Shown here: in pieces, positions 6,884-15,086 of the stretch
Layout: each line of letters begins with the position of its first letter
Position numbering within the stretch: the stretch's first letter is position 1
Source: Marinococcus sp. PL1-022
GTDB taxonomy: Bacteria > Bacillota > Bacilli > Bacillales > Marinococcaceae
Reading direction: 5' to 3'
DNA length: 64,000 nucleotides
Assembly (NCBI RefSeq): GCF_033845285.1
Contig: NZ_JAWXCX010000001.1
Location: 1,379,495 to 1,443,494 of the forward strand
Position numbers and translations under genes: made by a program
Notes under the pieces: generated by a model
Databases searched by the model: none
What the model was told of the DNA's origin: nothing
What the model saw: only the letters and a program-made list of their open reading frames with translations

Positions 6884-8266
6884 ATGAATATGAATATCAA
6901 CTGGAAACGTACGGCGCTGGCACTGCCATTATCTGCAGCTGTCGTGATCCCGACAGCACCGGGAGTGGCATCCGCCGACAGCCACGAAGGCGAAAGTAAT
7001 ACGGAAATGTCCGAAGAAATGATGGCCTCGGTATCGACGCCGGCGGGCGATCTTCGGGCCCAGCTGGATCATTATTTATCTGAGCATGCCTACCTTGCCG
7101 TTACCACGATGCAGAAAGGCGCAGATGGCGCAGAGGATTTTGAAGAATCTGCTGCCGCTCTGGAGGCCAATACGAAAGACCTTTCCAATACGATTGCTTC
7201 GGTTTACGGGGACGAAGCCGGGCAGCAGTTTGAAGAGATGTGGAGCGAGCATATCGGTTATTTCGTTGATTATGTTAACGCGACCGATGCGGGAGACGAA
7301 GCTGCCAAGCAGGAAGCGCTCGACAACCTGAAGGATTACCGCGAGGAATTTTCCCAGTTCCTGGATGATGCGACAAACGGCGGCGTGGACGCTGAGGCTG
7401 CCTCCGAAGGACTGGAAATGCACGTCAATCAGCTGATCGGCTCGTTTGACAGCTACGTGGCTGGAGACTATGAAGAAGCTTATTCGCTGGCCAGTGACGC
7501 GATGGAGCATATGTACGGGGTAAGTGAAAACCTGTCAGTCGCGATTGCGGACCAGTTTCCGGAAAAATATAACAACACCAATCCGGATACGCCGGCTGTC
7601 GATCTGCGCTCTGATATGAACTTCCTGTTTTCTGAGCATGCGGCCCTTGCGGTAACTGCGATGCAAAAAGGCGGTGCAGGCGCGGAGGATTTCGGCGCTG
7701 CAGCGGGCATCCTGAACCAGAATACGCAGGAGCTTTCAGAAGAAATTGAGTCTGTGTACGGCGAAGAAGCCGGACAGCAGTTTGAAGAAATGTGGAGCGA
7801 ACACATCGGCTATTTCGTGGATTATGTAGAAGCGACCGGTGCAGAGGATGAAGCAGCCCAGCAGGAAGCATTGGATAACCTTGATAGCTATCGGATGGAA
7901 TTCTCCAAATTTATGGAAGAAGCGACCGGCGGGGAGCTGCAATCCGATGCTCTGGCGGAAGGCCTGCAAATGCATGTGAACCAATTGATTGGCGCCTTTG
8001 ACAGCTATACTATGGAAGAATATGATATGGCCTATGAAGATGTCCGTGAAGCCTATGGCCATATGTTTGGTGTAGGGGAAGGCGTTTCGGGAGCTATCGT
8101 AGCCCAGTATCCGGAGCAGTTTGAAAGTGAAATGATGCCGGAAGAAATGCCGAAAACCGGCATGGGCGGCACAGCACAGAATGTTAGTCCATGGGGCATC
8201 GCTGCCGGAAGCATGGCGCTTGTGATGGCAGGTATTGCACTCATGAAGCGCCGCAGAGAAGCCTAG
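6884..8266 (+). CDS. Secreted two-repeat helical protein with MPKTG sorting signal
   Basis: A 460-residue paralogue of the protein at 4021. It has a signal peptide ending near GVASA (residue 31), two units of about 175 residues (about 56-225 and 239-410), and a sorting signal from residue 422: MPKTGMGG, a hydrophobic helix, then KRRREA. Each unit keeps the DLRxxxxxxxSEH, YGxEAGQQFEEMWSEH and EMHVNQ motifs, with His at 68, 123, 180 and 252 and equivalents. The core GQQFEEMWSEHIGYFVDY is identical in both units, so this internal duplication is more recent than the one at 4021. The start at 6884 is chosen because AAGGAGG at 6869-6875 would lie inside the reading frame if the upstream ATG at 6866 were used. 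Confidence 0.85.
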   Translation: MNMNINWKRTALALPLSAAVVIPTAPGVASADSHEGESNTEMSEEMMASVSTPAGDLRAQLDHYLSEHAYLAVTTMQKGADGAEDFEESAAALEANTKDLSNTIASVYGDEAGQQFEEMWSEHIGYFVDYVNATDAGDEAAKQEALDNLKDYREEFSQFLDDATNGGVDAEAASEGLEMHVNQLIGSFDSYVAGDYEEAYSLASDAMEHMYGVSENLSVAIADQFPEKYNNTNPDTPAVDLRSDMNFLFSEHAALAVTAMQKGGAGAEDFGAAAGILNQNTQELSEEIESVYGEEAGQQFEEMWSEHIGYFVDYVEATGAEDEAAQQEALDNLDSYRMEFSKFMEEATGGELQSDALAEGLQMHVNQLIGAFDSYTMEEYDMAYEDVREAYGHMFGVGEGVSGAIVAQYPEQFESEMMPEEMPKTGMGGTAQNVSPWGIAAGSMALVMAGIALMKRRREA

Positions 8267-8300
8267 GAACGTGTCGAAAATAAAATAATAGGCATACTGG

Positions 8301-8345
8301 AAAAAGAGCCGGCGTTTATTCATAAAACGCCGGCTCTTTTCGTGT
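8301..8345. terminator. Bidirectional intrinsic terminator
   Basis: AAAGAGCCGGCGTTT pairs perfectly with AAACGCCGGCTCTTT, with A-runs before and T-runs after. It separates the converging surface-protein gene and ABC operon. Confidence 0.9.
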
Positions 8346-8365
8346 GGCCAGACCAGGGCCCTGTA

Positions 8366-9304
8366 TTAGATTGCTACATCTCTCTGGGTAAAGCTGATAA
8401 AAGCTGTTACTGCAAATAACAGGGTGTAGCAGCTTAAGACTGCAATTGAAAACCACGGGCCGACCTCAATGAGCTGTCGGACGTTATCGCTGATAAATAC
8501 TGTGAGGTCATTGTTGGCAAACAGGCTGTAGGACGCGAGCGGTTCATTGAGCTGCGCCAGCAAAGCGGTGGCGGTCGTTCCGAAAAACATGCTGAACACG
8601 CTGAGGCCGATAGCCATGGCATTGCTGCGAAACAGGGAGGCAATCATCACGGCAAAAAGCGTCATGACGGCTGTTTGGATAAAGCCCAGGCCGAACATGC
8701 TGAGCATATGAACCGCTATGCTTCGTTCCAGCAGGTCTTCGCTGCTGTAAAGATAAGGGGCTTCGAGCGGAGAAAAGCCAAACAACAGGCCCCCTGTGAT
8801 GTATACGAGAGCGAGAGTGAACATAGTGAGAAGCGCTGCAAACGTCATCCCGGAAAGGTATTTGCCCAAAAGCAGCTTCCATCTCGCGACCGGCCGGATA
8901 AACAACAGCTTTACCGAGCCCGACTGGAATTCGCCGGCGACCAGCGTTGATGTAACGATAATGGAAAACAGGGTAATAAACGAAATCATTAACGTCATTT
9001 CGTCCATATAATTCCACTGGCCGTAGGCAGCAATAGGAGGGATATTTTCCTGCAGCCGGTATTCATATTCAGCGGCAAGCTCCGGCGTTAAGGAGGCGGC
9101 TGTCTGCTCTCCGCCTTCCTCATACTGGGCAAGCGCCTGTTCATATTCGGCACGCCACTGCGATTCTTCTTCCACTCCGTTCCATTTCCCAAGCAGCGCA
9201 GCTCCAATGATCATTGCCGTTACCAGACCGGCGATGATCCAGGTGCTCGTTTTATGCATCCATTTCATATTTTCATTTTTCCAGATAGCTGTAAGCATAC
9301 TCAA
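8366..9304 (-). CDS. ABC-2 type transporter permease
   Basis: A 312-residue integral membrane protein of the ABC-2 permease type. It has one transmembrane helix near residues 22-42, an extracytoplasmic loop to about 105, then five hydrophobic segments. The VAGEFQSGSVKLLFIRPVARWKLLLGKY stretch after helix 2 is the usual coupling region of NosY/BcrB-like permeases. It is last in a five-gene minus-strand operon. Its ATG overlaps the stop of the ATPase gene upstream by four bases, so that ATPase is its partner. Substrate unknown; relatives act in peptide-antibiotic or lantibiotic resistance. Confidence 0.88.
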   Translation of the reverse strand: MSMLTAIWKNENMKWMHKTSTWIIAGLVTAMIIGAALLGKWNGVEEESQWRAEYEQALAQYEEGGEQTAASLTPELAAEYEYRLQENIPPIAAYGQWNYMDEMTLMISFITLFSIIVTSTLVAGEFQSGSVKLLFIRPVARWKLLLGKYLSGMTFAALLTMFTLALVYITGGLLFGFSPLEAPYLYSSEDLLERSIAVHMLSMFGLGFIQTAVMTLFAVMIASLFRSNAMAIGLSVFSMFFGTTATALLAQLNEPLASYSLFANNDLTVFISDNVRQLIEVGPWFSIAVLSCYTLLFAVTAFISFTQRDVAI

Positions 9305-10224
9305 GCACCCCCGTTGGTTACTTTTAAAAACTGGTCTTCGAGCGAATGATGGTGAGGGGAGACTTCGTATATACGGATGCCATGCTCAACCAGTGTAGCG
9401 ATGCATTGGGGCACATCGTCAGGCGAAAGAGACACCCGGACAGAGAAAGCGTCCATCACTGCCGTCTGCTCCTGTGTGAATGGTTTTAACGCCGTGGAAG
9501 CCTCGCGGGGCTGATTGGTGACAATGGTGACAGCCTGCTTTTGACGGTCTCCCTGCACAAAGGACTGGACCGGCTGCACATCCACCAGACGTCCCTGGTG
9601 AATGATACCGATACGGTCGCACATCTGCTCCATATCTGAGAGCTGGTGGCTGGAGATGAACACCGCCATTTGCTCCTGTTCTGCGAGTCGGCGGAGGTAA
9701 TGCCGGAGTTCCCGGATCCCCGCCGGGTCCAGGCCGTTGGTCGGTTCATCCAGTATTAACAGCTTTGGCTGGTGGAGCAGGGCCTGAGCAAGCCCCAGGC
9801 GCTGCTTCATGCCGAGGGAATAGGTCTTCAATTTCCGTTTCAGGGCGTAGGCGATACCCGTCCGTTCAGCAGCATCCCGGATGTTAGTTGCTGAAGCATT
9901 GCCGGCAAGCCGGGCGTAGTGCTTCAGATTTTGTTCGCCGGTTAAAAAATCATACATTTCGGGACTTTCGATAATTCCTCCGACGCTCGAAATAGCGGTT
10001 AAAAAATTGGTCCGCACATTTTCGCCAGCGATATAAACATCGCCCTCTGTCGCCTTCACAAGACCAAGGATCATGCGGATAGTGGTCGTTTTGCCCGCAC
10101 CGTTCGGACCAATAAAGCCAAACACTTCTCCGGCGTGCACCTGTAAATTAAGGGGATGGACGACGGTGGTTTTTTGAATGGACTTGGTGAGTCCTTCTAA
10201 CTGCAACACAGGATGCTGGTTCAT
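9301..10224 (-). CDS. ABC transporter ATP-binding protein, BcrA-like
   Basis: A 307-residue ATPase. Walker A is GPNGAGKTT, the signature is YSLGMKQRLGLAQ, Walker B is LLILDEPTNGLD and the switch His is in FISSHQ. A C-terminal extension of about 80 residues after the nucleotide-binding domain is typical of the BcrA/DrrA group. The start at 10224 is preferred over an upstream alternative at 10266 because GGAAAGGAAGGG sits correctly before it. It overlaps the permease gene at 8366-9304 by four bases. Together they form an exporter in the GntR-controlled operon. Confidence 0.92.
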   Translation of the reverse strand: MNQHPVLQLEGLTKSIQKTTVVHPLNLQVHAGEVFGFIGPNGAGKTTTIRMILGLVKATEGDVYIAGENVRTNFLTAISSVGGIIESPEMYDFLTGEQNLKHYARLAGNASATNIRDAAERTGIAYALKRKLKTYSLGMKQRLGLAQALLHQPKLLILDEPTNGLDPAGIRELRHYLRRLAEQEQMAVFISSHQLSDMEQMCDRIGIIHQGRLVDVQPVQSFVQGDRQKQAVTIVTNQPREASTALKPFTQEQTAVMDAFSVRVSLSPDDVPQCIATLVEHGIRIYEVSPHHHSLEDQFLKVTNGGA

Positions 10225-10226
10225 GA

Positions 10227-10931
10227 TTAACCCTTCCTTTCCTTGGCATAAATGTGCTCCATCCATCCGGCCGTGTCGACGCCAAATTGTTCGCGGATCG
10301 CTTCGCTGTCTTCGAGGTCGAGCACGTGCTGCTGCCGGAGCACGAGCACCCGGTCGAGCAGGGGATCCATTTCACTGACTTCATGTGTACTGATCAGGAC
10401 GCCCTGGGTCTCGACATCCACAAACGAGACGAGACTTTGGATAATAGAGCGCCGTACAATCGGGTCGAGTCCCGAAAGCGGTTCGTCGAGGAGAAGCAGC
10501 TCGGCTTTCCGGGCGAGCGTGATCACAATTTTTACCCGGCCGCGGTTGCCCTTGGAGAGCGTTTTGATTTTTTGGGCAGGATCGAGGTTCATAAATGACA
10601 GCATGTCGTAAGCACGCTGTTTGTTGAAATCAGGAAACAGGGAAGCCTGGTAATTAATTAATTCGTCGATGCGGAAAAAAGCGTACATGTGGTCGTTTTC
10701 TGATAAATAGGCGATGCGGGAGCTGTCTTTTCGTGATACCTTTTTCCCGTCATAGGCAACAGTGCCCTTGTCCGGACGAAGCAGCCCGCCGGCAAGCTTA
10801 AGGAGGGTAGATTTACCGCTGCCGTTTTCGCCGACGATTCCGGTCACTCCTTTAGTAGGGATTTCGATCGTTACGTTTTCGAGAGCGGTTCGGCTTAAAA
10901 ATTTCTTTGTTACCCCGTCAAAGGTTATCAT
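10227..10931 (-). CDS. ABC transporter ATP-binding protein, YtrB-like
   Basis: A 234-residue ATPase with Walker A GENGSGKST, signature LSKGNRGRVKI, Walker B LLLLDEPLSGLD and switch His in ISTHE. The short length and GRVK-type signature match the YtrB group found in YtrA-regulated operons. The ATG at 10931 is preferred because GAAAGG lies about eight bases before it; the gene then overlaps the end of the GntR gene by 14 bases. Its likely membrane partner is the permease at 11303-12103, while the second ATPase pairs with the other permease. The operon therefore appears to encode two coupled transporters or one mixed complex. Confidence 0.9.
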   Translation of the reverse strand: MITFDGVTKKFLSRTALENVTIEIPTKGVTGIVGENGSGKSTLLKLAGGLLRPDKGTVAYDGKKVSRKDSSRIAYLSENDHMYAFFRIDELINYQASLFPDFNKQRAYDMLSFMNLDPAQKIKTLSKGNRGRVKIVITLARKAELLLLDEPLSGLDPIVRRSIIQSLVSFVDVETQGVLISTHEVSEMDPLLDRVLVLRQQHVLDLEDSEAIREQFGVDTAGWMEHIYAKERKG

Positions 10932-11298
10932 GGTCATCATCCTTTCGGTAGGAGTCAATGCCCTGGCGGATTTCTGCTTTGCTCATGCCGAGGCTTTCCA
11001 TTTCGTTCATAAATTCCTTAATCCGCTGATGCATCAGCTGCTGTTTCAGCTGCTGAATGGCTGCTTCGCTTTCGGTCACAAAGGTTCCCTGTCCCCGTTT
11101 CATTTCCAACACTCCTGTCCGTTCTAATTCACTGTAGGTCCGGGAGACGGTATTTGGATTGACGCCAAATTCGACAGCCAGCGCCCGGACGGAGGGAAGC
11201 TTCGTCCCGGGCGGCCATTCGCCCCGAATAATATTGCCATGGATCGTATCAATAATTTGCTGGTAAATGGGCCTGGAGTTATCAAATGTGTAAGCCAT
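10918..11298 (-). CDS. GntR-family regulator, YtrA subfamily
   Basis: A 126-residue regulator. The winged helix (about 8-75) has the pattern RPIYQQIIDTI, PGTKLPSVRALA, NPNTVSRTYSELERTGVLE. The C-terminal part is only about 45 residues, which defines the short YtrA subfamily. The start at 11298 follows GCGGAGG. It lies second in the operon it probably represses, between a permease and an ATPase gene. An inverted repeat AGTGTA-N12-TACACT overlaps the operon -10 element at 12125-12148 and matches what is known of YtrA-type operators. Members of this family respond to cell-wall antibiotics. Confidence 0.92.
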   Translation of the reverse strand: MAYTFDNSRPIYQQIIDTIHGNIIRGEWPPGTKLPSVRALAVEFGVNPNTVSRTYSELERTGVLEMKRGQGTFVTESEAAIQQLKQQLMHQRIKEFMNEMESLGMSKAEIRQGIDSYRKDDDHDNL

Positions 11299-11302
11299 GA
11301 GC

Positions 11303-12103
11303 TTATACCTCCGCTTTCTTATCAATCAACTGAGCGGAAAGGATAAAGAGGACTACTCCAACCGCGGCATGAAAAAGAATGACGCCGGCATACAGGTTGA
11401 GGTCAAAAAATTCTACATTCACGAGTCCGGTGAGCGAAAACCGGCCCCAGCTGGTGATCGCCTGATACACATCCCCAAGTCCTAAATTGGCAAGAACGCT
11501 TAAAAGAATCACGGCGGCAATCGCCAGCACAATTTGAAGCCCTCGGCCCACGGTGTGCCGATATGCAAAGTCAAACGCGTAAATAAACAGCAGGTAGACG
11601 CTGAAATAAAGCGAAACGAGAAGCACAAAGACAGCACAGAGCAAGCATAAAGCGAGCAGCTGCATCCATGTTACTCCCTCCTCGAGCAGTCCGAAAAAGG
11701 GAGGGAGGCCCGGAGTCATCCAGGAGACAAGAAGCAGCAGGAGCCCGTTAATGAAAAGCGAAATCGAAGCGCAGGTGAGTCCGCTTGCATATTTGGCGCT
11801 GAGCATTTTAGTCAGCGGCTGCGGCTGATACAGCCATAGGTGCATTTGGCGCCGTTCAAGCTCCAGGCTTACAATCATATAGATAGGAAGATAAACAAAA
11901 TGCGCAAGAATACCAGCGCTGAGAGAGCCGAGTACCACGCTTCCCACCCTCTGGGCGGGATTGTCCGCGTTGACGGAGAGAAAATTTCCGCTGTTCATGA
12001 CCACGGCGAAAATAACGACAAAGAATATCAACGCGAGGCACCAGTAAAAAACGGATCGCGTCAGCGCAAACTCTTTTTTCCATAATTGTAACCAGCTTGT
12101 CAT
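11303..12103 (-). CDS. ABC transporter permease, first gene of the YtrA-type operon
   Basis: A 266-residue protein with about six transmembrane segments. The RRQMHLWLYQPQPLTKMLSAKY loop after the second helix is the coupling segment that contacts the ATPase. The ATG has AAAGGAG at a good distance. It is the first gene of the operon, directly after the promoter and operator, and is separated from the GntR gene by four bases. Its likely partner is the YtrB-like ATPase. Substrate unknown. Confidence 0.85.
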   Translation of the reverse strand: MTSWLQLWKKEFALTRSVFYWCLALIFFVVIFAVVMNSGNFLSVNADNPAQRVGSVVLGSLSAGILAHFVYLPIYMIVSLELERRQMHLWLYQPQPLTKMLSAKYASGLTCASISLFINGLLLLLVSWMTPGLPPFFGLLEEGVTWMQLLALCLLCAVFVLLVSLYFSVYLLFIYAFDFAYRHTVGRGLQIVLAIAAVILLSVLANLGLGDVYQAITSWGRFSLTGLVNVEFFDLNLYAGVILFHAAVGVVLFILSAQLIDKKAEV

Positions 12104-12124
12104 AAAGCACAGCTCCTTTGTATT

Positions 12125-12167
12125 AGTGTATTAATTAAATAGTACACTGGTACAAAAGAAACGTCAA
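12125..12167 (-). promoter_or_regulatory. SigA promoter with overlapping YtrA-type operator
   Basis: On the minus strand the -35 element TTGACG (complement of 12162-12167) and the -10 element TACTAT (complement of 12139-12144) are 17 bases apart. The inverted repeat AGTGTA (12125-12130) N12 TACACT (12143-12148) overlaps the -10. A GntR dimer bound here would block RNA polymerase, giving autorepression. Confidence 0.82.
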
Positions 12168-12278
12168 CAATATTTATGACGAATTAAAATCATTTAATAA
12201 AGTTCATTTCTAACGATTTACCCGAAATGGAGAAGGGAACAGGAAAAAGTCAGCAAAACTAACCGATGGAGGGGTTGG

Positions 12279-12470
12279 ATGAAAAGTACAAAATCCGTTC
12301 TTTATTTGTATGGCATATTTTTGTTTATTACATGGAATCTGGTGCTCTTATTGGACCAGAGCCACTACGAGGCTAAGGACAGGATAGAAGGTATTTTATT
12401 TATGAGTGCGGTCGTGGCGGTGCTTTTTATATGTAATTTCTTTTATCACCGGAAGCGGACGGAAGAATAG
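12279..12470 (+). CDS. Small membrane protein
   Basis: A 63-residue protein with two transmembrane segments (about 8-26 and 40-56) joined by a charged loop and ending in HRKRTEE. GGAGGGG precedes the ATG at a good distance. No family is recognised. It is a single gene, divergent from the ABC operon and followed by a probable terminator. Confidence 0.6.
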   Translation: MKSTKSVLYLYGIFLFITWNLVLLLDQSHYEAKDRIEGILFMSAVVAVLFICNFFYHRKRTEE

Positions 12471-12487
12471 CAGCGAAGCATGGCCAA

Positions 12488-12527
12488 GTGGTGGTCCCTT
12501 GAAGGAGGCAGGGGGCCATTTTTTTGA
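12488..12527 (+). terminator. Probable intrinsic terminator
   Basis: TGGTCCCT and AGGGGGCCA form an imperfect stem followed by TTTTTTT. It ends the small membrane gene before the hexuronate island. Confidence 0.55.
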
Positions 12528-12629
12528 TATATCAGGGAAACGGCCAGGGGAGGAGGTGTGCGAGAATAAATAAACTATTAAGTAAAACCGGGGTTGCTAA
12601 ATACTTAGGAAAGCCTTATCATAAAAACC

Positions 12630-12664
12630 AATAATTAATTTGTTTACACTACAAATTAATTATT
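12630..12664. promoter_or_regulatory. XylR-like operator of the GH31/TRAP operon
   Basis: A perfect inverted repeat with 14-base arms (AATAATTAATTTGT and its complement) around the seven-base spacer TTACACT. The half-site TTTGT-N7-ACAAA and its spacing match the xyl operator bound by ROK-type XylR. A related site lies at 19121-19153, before uxaC and in front of the ROK gene. The ROK protein at 17890-19056 is the likely ligand-responsive repressor. Confidence 0.8.
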
Positions 12665-12697
12665 TGGGCAAGTGATTAATCCAAAGAGGGTGAACAT

Positions 12698-15052
12698 ATG
12701 TTGACGAAAAAAGACCAGTTTTATTTATCAGCGCAGAAGAATAACGTGCTGGTTTTTGAATCGGGTATGCAGGAAATGTACTTTTGCGTATATGTACTCG
12801 AAGAAAAATTATTCCGCATCACGCTGACGAAGGAACGCCCGGAAATGGACATACATACGTGGGCGGTAGCCCCCGGGGACACGGAAGTGCCGTTTGAAGG
12901 ACTGAACCGGAATCATCTGACCGATCTTTTTTCGCTGCCGGCTTATGAAGCATCAGAAACGCCGGAGGATGTCACGGTGGAAACCGCATCGCTCAAGCTG
13001 AACATCAACATGGCCAAGCTCCACTGCAGCTGGTATGACAAAACAGGCGGCGCGGACGTGTTAATTGCTGAAGACCGCAGCACCCAGGCCTACGCGTTCC
13101 AGATTGCAGAAAACGCACCGACGGCCCACTATTTAAAGCGAAACGACACGGACCGTTTTTACGGCTTCGGGGAAAAAACGGGCAAGGTTAACAAACACGG
13201 CGACCGCTTCCGGATGCTCAATATTGATGCGATGGGCTATGACGCGGAAAAAACCGATCCACTCTACAAGCATATTCCGTACTATATTACGTACTCCCCG
13301 GAAACCAAAGCGGCTTACGGACTGTATTACGATGACTATAATGAATGCGCTTTCGACATGGGGCGGGAAAAGGACAACTACCACGGAAAATACCGGTATT
13401 TTCAAAGTAATTCGCCGTTTTTGGACTTTTATTTTATTCTTGGCCCGACTGTTGCCGAGGTTACCCGCCGGTTTTCGTGGATGACCGGGCGCCCGGCGCT
13501 GATGCCAAAATGGAGCATTGGCTACTCCGGATCGACGATGACCTACACGGATGAAGAAAAATCGCAGGAGCGGCTGATGAACTTTGTGGCAGATACCGAA
13601 AAGTATGATATCCCTTGCGAGTCCTTTCATCTTTCTTCCGGGTATACCTCGATTAACCATAAACGCTACGTCTTCAACTGGAACTACGATAAGTTCCCGG
13701 ATCCGGTAAAGTTCACCGGGGATTTTCATGCAAGCGGTATTAAAATTATCGCCAACATTAAGCCGAGCCTGCTGATAGATCACCCGAAGCATGAGGAGGT
13801 GCTTGACAACGATCTTATTCTTCTGGATAAAAACGGCCGGCCGCTCCTGCAGCAGTTCTGGGATGACATGGGCGTGTACCTGGATTTCACCAACGAAGAG
13901 ACAATTGACTGGTGGAAGAAAAACGTGAAAACGGAGCTGCTTGCAAACGGCATCGACGCCACCTGGAATGACAACAATGAATTTGAAATCTGGGATCCGG
14001 AGGCGGATGTTCATTTGTTCGGCCGCGGCGGCAAATTCCAGGATTACCGGGCGATTTTCCCGATGCTGATGACCAAGAGTTCCCTGGAAGCACAGCTTGA
14101 ATTCGATGAAGAAAAACGGCCGTATCTGATCAGCCGGGCAGGGAGCGCGGGACTCAGCAGGTACGCCCAGACGTGGACCGGAGACAACTACTCCAACTGG
14201 GAGACGCTCCAGTACAACATTAAAATGGCGATCGGCTTAAGCCTTTCCGGCATCTATAATTTCGGGCATGACACGGGAGGGTTTTCCGGCAACGCACCGG
14301 AGCCGGAGCTGTTTCTGCGCTGGATTCAGAGCAACATCTACTACCCGCGGTTTACGATTCATTCCTGGAACGACGATCAGACAGTCAACGAACCGTGGAT
14401 GTACCCGGAAATTGTAGGTAAGGTATCGGAGACGATTCACTGGCACCAGCAGCTGTCCGGCTACATTTTCTCGCTGCTGCACAAGTCGTCAGCTGACTAC
14501 GAGCCCGTGATCAAGCCGACCTTCTTCGACTTTGGCGAGGATGCAGCGACGCACGCTGAAAACGACGAATTCATGCTCGGCGAAGAGCTGCTCGTCTGCA
14601 CGATCGTGCGTCCGGGTGAGCGTGAGCGCACCGTGTACCTGCCTGAACATCCGCACGGCTGGTACGACATGTATACCGAACAGTGGTACGAGGGAGGACG
14701 TAAGGTGACAGTTCCTGCTCCGCTTGAGTATACGCCGGTGATGGTAAAGGGAGGCAGTCTGCTGCCGGTGGAAAACAAGGCCGAAGGCCGGATCGACATG
14801 TACGCGTATCCGGGCCAAAACGGCGAACGGACGTCGTTTACGTATTACGATGATAACGACAGGCAGCACGATTCTGAAGTGCTTTCCATTACGTGTGCGA
14901 TGACAGCCGATGAAAGCGGCATCTATATTGAAGCCCATCAGGAGGGCGCGTACGACAACGGACTTACATCGATGCAGCTCCAGCTGCCGAAGGATGAAAG
15001 CAGGCAGGTCTTTATCAACGGAGAGGCAGGTGCGTGGTTTTCGTGGAAGTGA
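12698..15052 (+). CDS. GH31 family alpha-glycosidase
   Basis: A 784-residue cytoplasmic glycoside hydrolase without signal peptide. The N-terminal beta-sandwich (about 1-260) includes YGFGEKTG, a family 31 landmark. The catalytic barrel follows; the likely nucleophile is Asp425 in WNDNNE and the acid/base Asp496 in TWTGDN. C-terminal beta domains end the protein. GH31 enzymes cleave alpha-glucosides, alpha-xylosides and related bonds with retention. It is the first gene of an operon with a TRAP transporter and lies beside a complete glucuronate pathway, so a uronate-containing oligosaccharide is a reasonable substrate guess. The subfamily cannot be fixed by eye. A perfect ROK-type operator lies just upstream. 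Confidence 0.9.
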   Translation: MLTKKDQFYLSAQKNNVLVFESGMQEMYFCVYVLEEKLFRITLTKERPEMDIHTWAVAPGDTEVPFEGLNRNHLTDLFSLPAYEASETPEDVTVETASLKLNINMAKLHCSWYDKTGGADVLIAEDRSTQAYAFQIAENAPTAHYLKRNDTDRFYGFGEKTGKVNKHGDRFRMLNIDAMGYDAEKTDPLYKHIPYYITYSPETKAAYGLYYDDYNECAFDMGREKDNYHGKYRYFQSNSPFLDFYFILGPTVAEVTRRFSWMTGRPALMPKWSIGYSGSTMTYTDEEKSQERLMNFVADTEKYDIPCESFHLSSGYTSINHKRYVFNWNYDKFPDPVKFTGDFHASGIKIIANIKPSLLIDHPKHEEVLDNDLILLDKNGRPLLQQFWDDMGVYLDFTNEETIDWWKKNVKTELLANGIDATWNDNNEFEIWDPEADVHLFGRGGKFQDYRAIFPMLMTKSSLEAQLEFDEEKRPYLISRAGSAGLSRYAQTWTGDNYSNWETLQYNIKMAIGLSLSGIYNFGHDTGGFSGNAPEPELFLRWIQSNIYYPRFTIHSWNDDQTVNEPWMYPEIVGKVSETIHWHQQLSGYIFSLLHKSSADYEPVIKPTFFDFGEDAATHAENDEFMLGEELLVCTIVRPGERERTVYLPEHPHGWYDMYTEQWYEGGRKVTVPAPLEYTPVMVKGGSLLPVENKAEGRIDMYAYPGQNGERTSFTYYDDNDRQHDSEVLSITCAMTADESGIYIEAHQEGAYDNGLTSMQLQLPKDESRQVFINGEAGAWFSWK

Positions 15053-15086
15053 GTGTACTGAAAGCTAATTAAAGGAGGGGACCACA

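Noticed and set aside
13133-14014. A 293-codon open frame antisense to the GH31 gene
   Set aside because: The GH31 protein has complete family motifs here; the antisense frame shows no domain or start signal.
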